A DNA stretch of 64,000 bases from Diphasiastrum complanatum (lineage: Eukaryota > Streptophyta > Lycopodiopsida > Lycopodiales > Lycopodiaceae). A program made the translations under genes and the position numbers. Of this stretch, positions 59,601-64,000 are shown piece after piece. The stretch lies in the NCBI GenBank assembly GCA_029204225.1, contig CM055100.1, positions 56,773,128 to 56,837,127 of the forward strand, written 5' to 3'. The notes under the pieces were generated by a model, which saw only the letters and a list, made by a program, of their open reading frames with translations, had not been told where the DNA came from and made no database searches. Numbering within the stretch: the first letter of the stretch is position 1; every line of letters starts with the position of its first letter.

Positions 59601-61237
59601 GATTTTCCCGAAACCACCGAACTGCAAGATTCTCTGTGAATTTTCCCGGGAATCCACCTACGATGATCGTTTTGATCTTCCCCAAATCTCCAATCGAAGG
59701 AACTTTGTTGTCTCCTGCCATCCGGACTGCCTATACCCTGTATGGAGTCCTCTCTCCTGAGACGCTCTGAGTGCTATTTCTCCTGGTGAAAGACGCTATC
59801 TCATAGCTCCACCGGATCGTGCATACCTGCATCACCCTGACACTCTGATACCATGTTGAAGACTCCAAAAACATGAGCGAGCAATGATTCCCATGGGACA
59901 AGATAGCTCCTAAATTGAGAATATGTAGGAGAAGAAGCGCTTAAATGAAAGTAACCAAACTAGTTTTAGAAGCGAGCACTCAATGGTGGACTATCTTAAT
60001 AAATTGTGGGTCATTACAAAAGAAAGGCTCAAAATTGAACATTACCTGGATTGTGCTTTGTAGATATTCATGCAACCTTCAATACCAATTTTCAATGTGA
60101 ATTTGGGTATAGAGGAGTGTCAGTTTTAGGGAGAAAACAAATTTCTAACCACCCAACACTTGGCCCATACGGGTCTTTTCTATATGTAATTGCTTATCGC
60201 CAAAGTCCTCAATTTTCCATAGACAAACCTTCTTTTGATACGAAGATTTGCTCCTTGATCCACAAAATAACTTGTTTGCAATAGGATGGAAGGGGAGTCA
60301 TAAACTCAGTGTAAGAGGCTGTAAATAGCACTCTCCAAGATTGGGTTATAACTATGCCTTGACAGGCTTAATATTAGGAATGGTGGGTGTTAGTTTCAAC
60401 AGATCCAGCTATCCTTTCTTCGTTGTCATGGTGCTACTATAGGCAATTTCCAAGGTCTGTGCAGAACGGTCATACTTACGCAGCCTTCAGCCAGCTGTTA
60501 CCGAGGTAAGTATTAACTAATTTTCATGAGGGCTTGTGAAGTCTTATAAAACAAAACTTCCCTCTAAACTACTTGTTAGCCAGCATACATAGAAAAAGAA
60601 AACCTTCACATTCAGCTTACTTCCACACTATTACCACAACAAGAAATGTTCTCACCATTCTTTTCATTTAACAAACTCTTAACTAATAAAATTCATATTG
60701 ACAAGCTTTCCTAACACCACCTATTACAATCCATCCTTTCATATTGTGGGGATTAGTGTCACCTCAAGAAAGATAAATTGTAACACGACAAGAAACAAAA
60801 TAGTAATTGACTTCCCCCATAGTCAACATATCGGCAACAAACCAGGACAGCTCTATCACTCTCTCAACCTTGTTTGAAAGTTGCATTGACAAGCTTAAAG
60901 AATGGCTCACACAAGCACGGAGTGCAACAACCATATTGATTTTACAAAACCTTTACAATAAGAAGCTCAACATAAACCAGTTCAACTATACCTCAAATTT
61001 ACCTATCAAACTTCATTGAATGTGTTTAATGAGTGATACATCTGGGATGTTTAGAAGAGCCTAATGTTACCGTCCAGCCAGCAAAGTTTGCTTGCGAAGA
61101 CGAGCTCGATGACGAGCACTGATTGCTAGTGGAGTCCAGAGGCCACCCTTCCAATAACCCCACACACCTTTGGCCAGTTCACTTGCCCAACGCTTCAGGC
61201 CTGGTGGCATTTTTCCAGGAGTTACCGCACTCGCCAT
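56653..61237 (-). CDS. Four-exon gene for a conserved 112-residue protein, possibly mitochondrial ribosomal (mL59/mL64-like)
   Basis: Minus strand exons 61071-61237, 57054-57134, 56872-56929 and 56653-56685 total 339 nt, exactly 113 codons with stop. All three introns start GT and end AG, and each junction keeps phase: GRE at junction 1, EKR at junction 2, LKK at junction 3. Start MASAVTPGKMPPGLKRW; a compact core WGYWKGGLWTPLAISARHRA with RLRKQTLLAG; then EWPYDQPRKEMKTKMKGHK, RTVELMEKMPQMLLDLKKRR and the basic end WERKYKK. Very basic, no membrane segment. From memory of plant sequences I link it to a small conserved mitochondrial ribosomal large-subunit protein; this name is tentative, but gene structure and lack of lesions strongly suggest a real gene. 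Intron 1 is 3.9 kb and filled with retroelement debris. Confidence 0.8.
56872..56929 (-). CDS. Exon 3 of the 112-residue protein gene
   Basis: 58 bases after acceptor GATGTTTCAG, coding RKRTVELMEKMPQMLLDLK, with donor GTACCATA. The helical, Met-rich segment reads directly on from exon 2. Confidence 0.8.
57054..57134 (-). CDS. Exon 2 of the 112-residue protein gene
   Basis: 81 bases after acceptor CATCTAG, coding (R)EWPYDQPRKEMKTKMKGHK and VDREAAEK, ending at donor GTAAGCGT. The donor fits the plant consensus well. Confidence 0.8.
57440..57520 (-). pseudogene. Possible copia RNase H C-terminal scrap in intron 1
   Basis: Minus strand DMDVFSKPLTESFTRKIDGW resembles the end of copia RNase H (A.DIFTKPL....F...). 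Very short and isolated. Confidence 0.4.
57830..58393 (-). repeat. LTR-like segment in intron 1
   Basis: On the minus strand it begins TGTTAGGATACAATCTTATC after a purine run (AAGGAGG), and contains the self-complementary CCTTATATAAGG near 57885, a TATA box readable on both strands. Between 57935 and 58010 the phrase CTATACATAGATT recurs four times with small changes. No second copy or primer-binding site. Confidence 0.4.
59533..59853 (-). pseudogene. Retroelement leader with primer-binding site in intron 1
   Basis: On the minus strand TGGTATCAGAGTG (59841-59853) follows an LTR-like end GGAGTCTTCAACA (59854 and up). A short open stretch 59533-59721 begins MAGDNKVPSIGDLGKIKTII; it may be the Gag start of that element, but the domain is not recognised. 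The LTR's other end is not identified; a TGTTAGG start near 60715 is one possibility. Confidence 0.5.
61071..61237 (-). CDS. Exon 1 of the 112-residue protein gene
   Basis: ATG at 61237. An upstream in-frame extension starts at another codon at 61276, but MASAV fits a small basic protein best. The exon ends TGGACG with donor GTAACATT; reading into the intron gives an immediate TAA. Confidence 0.75.
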
Positions 61238-61777
61238 ATGTAGACCAGGAAACTGATCACCACAATTGATAAGCATAATTAAGTAAAAAAGTAAGAAATA
61301 AGCATTCTCTAGTGCTGGTGATGACCCCTAGTTTTGAACTGGAAATAGATTTAAATAGAAATACACACTATAACTGTATCAAAATTCCAAGCGGCCTTTG
61401 CTGAATCATGATGCAAAAGACTCCCTAATCCCCATAAAAGAAAACCTTTGTCATTACTCTCTCCAACAATAAAAACTTTATATTAGATCTTTGATGCTGA
61501 TCTCTCATAAATATTTGAGCAGATTTTGCAACTTTGACAACATGCTAATAATTCAACTCAAATGGCTACTTTACTCCAAAATTCCAAATATGCCTCGTCA
61601 ATGTTTTTTACTTTATTTATACTGTTTGAGGTCTTAGGGCCTACAATAATGTTCAATCATAAATGTCGGATCACCAGGCCCCAAGTCATGGGGTCCAAAC
61701 TCCAATTAATTACCAATAACAACAAAGGGCCCAAATACTACTAAATAATGTGCAGTAATAATGTGGGGGCTTGAAGT
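61238..61777. other. Upstream region of the four-exon gene
   Basis: Expected to hold the promoter and 5' leader of the minus-strand gene. No clear TATA box was chosen; ribosomal-protein-type promoters often lack one. The stretch ends where a copia LTR starts at 61778. Confidence 0.4.
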
Positions 61778-62426
61778 TGTTAGAAACCCCATCGTCGAGA
61801 ATCCGGTCAATGCTAAGACACAATCAGGTGACGAACTCTACATTACCACCATCCATAGAGGTACTAGCTTGGACCTCCAATAAGCCATGGTGTCCCATAC
61901 CACCATGCCTTACCCTCGACCCTCGCCTACCTACATCCTAAGGTCTCGGTTATTTACAATTTTCAGAGACAGATGTACATTTTGTAATTACTATAACTAT
62001 TGCAATAGCTTAGTCACTAGCCCGTGGTGACCTTAGTAAATAAATTGTAAATAAATTGTAATTAGTGCTACTAGATCTCAAAGTTGCATGCTTAGCTTTG
62101 GTTTAGGGTATTGGGCCATAAATTAAGAGTGGCTAGACTAACCTCCTAAAAAATAGGCGAGGTAACACGTGTGATATGCTCGCTGTAACACTTGGTCCAA
62201 CGTATGAGTGACACATGTCAAGAGTTGACTGGTCAACATGACACAAGTCAGCCTACTCACTTGTCTATGTTTCATGGTGCTGCCGAGTGGCAAGCATCGA
62301 CTGTGCTCCATGTGTCGTCGTTAGGATGTGCCATACTAGTTGAGAATTCTAAATAGCTTCATATTTGTGAAGCACCAGTGCATGGCATACTCTTGTTTGT
62401 AAGTTGAATTTAGAGAGAGTCTGACA
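61778..62426 (+). repeat. Copia 5' LTR (family D)
   Basis: From TGTTAGAAACCCCATCGTCG to GAGTCTGACA, about 649 bp, bounded on the right by a primer-binding site two bases later. No second copy in the window. Its left end is about 540 bases from the start codon of the four-exon gene. Confidence 0.6.
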
Positions 62427-62428
62427 TT

Positions 62429-62440
62429 TGGTATCAGAGC
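62429..62440 (+). other. Primer-binding site (initiator Met tRNA)
   Basis: TGGTATCAGAGC, full match, two bases after the LTR end. Confidence 0.9.
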
Positions 62441-62729
62441 GGAAGGAAGATCAAGGCTTCGGAGGTTTGAGGGCTGCTAATACTATTGAGGATTGAAAAT
62501 TATGGTCCCTGCTGTCCAGCGCACCTCCTACAGATGATTGCTGCCCTACAGTCCAATTGGATCAATTGCTCGAGTTTAAGGTTAGAAATCAGGGTGTTGC
62601 CTACACTTTTGATCATTACTGCCTTGTAGCCTGTCTGAGCAGTCAATTACTGCCATGCAGCTCAGTACCTTCCGAAGATTGGCAATTTACAGCCTGCCGC
62701 AGCTTTACACTCGACATCTGCTGGGCCTC

Positions 62730-64000
62730 TTAATCAAATGTGGCAATCAGGTTGTCCAGCTGGGCATCTGAATACAAATGCTCTGGGCTCTGGGCCTCAT
62801 CTTGTGCACCATCCACTGAATCATCCTGTGCACCAACCTCTGAATCATCCTGTGCCTCATCATGTGCACCCTGTAGACCTTGCATGGCCTCCCAATCTGT
62901 GTAATCAAAGTCATATGGTGCCTCCTCTGGTGTGCTGTCGTAGTAACGGCCATGACTCTGTGCTGCACACATCCAAACATCTGCGGAACCGGCATCTAAA
63001 CCACTCTGCCCTCTATCAAGAGCCTCCTCCATCATGTCGACATAGGTACGTATGCCACTGGCCCCCCCTGTGTGCCCTGCCTGTCTCCCGGTATAACCTG
63101 TGCCATGTGTCCCACCTCTGCCACGTGACGCACCTGTGATCCCTGCTCGTGGCGTGTGCCCTGCACCTGTATAATCTGCCTCATCCCTCTCTGGTCTGGC
63201 AAACACAACCCGAATGCGCTCATCCTCGTCATGCTCATCCTCTGACACTGGCTCATCTGCCTCATACAATGGAGGCTCTCTATGCTCAAGCCCAAGCTCT
63301 CTCTCTCTCATCTCGACAAGCTCCCTCTCTCTCTCTGCCATCAACTGTGTGCCCAGGTCATCTACAGGCATGGGATGGGTGTTGTCCGTAGGCAAGTCGA
63401 CCTGGCGCTCCAAATCTAATATCTTCGTCTGCAAGACCAAAATTGAGCGTGTCAGGAAAACAACTTGATCAAAAATTGAAAACTACATTTTAGTGAGACG
63501 TCAACCAACATGCAATGGGAGAATAGCTTTTCACCTGCAATGCGCTCGTAATGGTCGGCAGTCTCCTGGCGAGACGTGCATTGGTGCTACAGAACACCAA
63601 CCGCTCCAACTGACTCACTGACAGCCTGTTCCTTCTCCTCGTGTGAATGAGTGCCCATGTGCTCCAATTGCGCTCACACACGGGGGCAGCGCAGTCCTGT
63701 GGTACGTGCAATGAAATGGTTCAGCACACGTGCACGGGTGGAACGTCAACGAAACACAGCAAGGGAGGATGAGATGAGATGCATACCTGTGAAAGGACCC
63801 GCAGTGCAAGACGCTGTATGGGTGGATAGGTACTGCCGAACATGGTCCACCAGGTAATGGGGAGCTGCCTCCTCTCTGGATCCTGAGCAGCCGGGTGACC
63901 GAACGTGCCCATGCCGAAACGAAATGCAGCGAGCTCCTCCATGAGCCTGATAGGATCCAAACCTATGTGTGGACCCACCCTGTGAATGTACTGAAGCCAA
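62730..64000 (-). CDS. hAT-family transposase, C-terminal exons, intact, continues past the right edge
   Basis: Minus strand, three exons in this window: 63787-64000 (partial), 63535-63696 and 62730-63428, with GT-AG introns 63697-63786 and 63429-63534. Exon 1 gives HIGLDPIRLMEELAAFRFGM, PITWWTMFGSTYPPIQRLAL and RVLSQ; exon 2 gives CAAPVCERNWSTWALIHTRR with RNRLSVSQLERLVF: together the hAT dimerisation domain (WW...G...P.LQ.LA..VL.Q....CERNWS). Exon 3 adds an acidic, Arg/Glu- and Gly-rich tail of 232 residues to the TAA at 62730. No lesion. It could be a live transposon or a domesticated gene; the catalytic N-terminal part lies outside the window. Confidence 0.88.

Noticed and set aside
59533-59721. 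RNA-binding protein reading of MAGDNKVPSIGDLGKIKTII
   Set aside because: Only a weak GG.P.KFTE resemblance; its place directly after an LTR-like end and primer-binding site favours a retroelement leader or Gag start.
60480-60520. Possible exon end with a strong donor (GAGGTAAGTAT) on the plus strand
   Set aside because: No open frame or homology upstream of it; it lies in intron 1 of the minus-strand gene.
62738-63468. Several plus-strand frames rich in His, Pro, Leu and Ser
   Set aside because: Shadows of the GC-rich hAT exon on the minus strand.

Overview
This is nuclear DNA from a land plant with a large, repeat-rich genome, probably a seed plant and plausibly a gymnosperm. The window is AT-rich and almost entirely made of decayed transposable elements in both orientations: Ty1/copia, Ty3/gypsy, CACTA (En/Spm) and hAT, with intron-containing genes and (GT)n(GA)n microsatellites. 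No species can be named from the sequence alone. Only three loci look like possible functional genes: an intact single-exon germin-like protein (48142-48828, minus), a spliced four-exon gene for a 112-residue conserved protein (exons between 56653 and 61237, minus; my tentative assignment is a mitochondrial large-subunit ribosomal protein of the mL59/mL64 type), and the 3' end of an undamaged hAT-type transposase gene (62730-64000, minus, running off the right edge).

Layout. 1-16.1 kb is a patchwork of copia fragments: a minus-strand element with one LTR and recognisable gag, protease, integrase, RT and RNase H (912-5354), a minus RT fragment (5950-6810), a plus RT/RNase H fragment (7495-8271), a 5' LTR of the same 262-bp LTR family in opposite orientation (9987-10248) joined to an unrelated RNase H and 3' LTR (10610-11860), a minus gypsy RT/integrase remnant (11864-13060), a plus copia gag (13100-13700), and a gutted copia element with a fold-back insert at its deletion point (14320-16130). 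16.9-21.0 kb is a CACTA transposase pseudogene with six recognisable introns. 21.6-24.0 kb is anonymous non-coding sequence.

24.0-39.2 kb holds two related gypsy elements arranged head to head: minus at 24040-29040, plus at 29041 to about 40084. Their Gag proteins share an unusual two-pair arrangement of four zinc knuckles. The plus copy has lost its whole reverse transcriptase but keeps RNase H and integrase, and carries about 3 kb of extra coding sequence (called ORF3 here) between pol and the polypurine tract. A family of roughly 355-bp tandem repeats lies upstream of gag and again upstream of ORF3, and the second set ends in a TATA box. A second, diverged ORF3 fragment lies at 40086-41430. 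This ORF3 with its repeat/promoter spacer is the best candidate for an undescribed system in the window.

42-54 kb contains a copia 5' LTR end with primer-binding site, and a direct duplication (43750-46318 and 52135-53797) that brackets the germin-like gene. 54-61.8 kb is mostly the 112-residue-protein gene, whose 3.9-kb first intron is loaded with LTR debris. 61.8-62.4 kb is a copia 5' LTR with primer-binding site, followed by the hAT gene, which is clearly more GC-rich than its surroundings.
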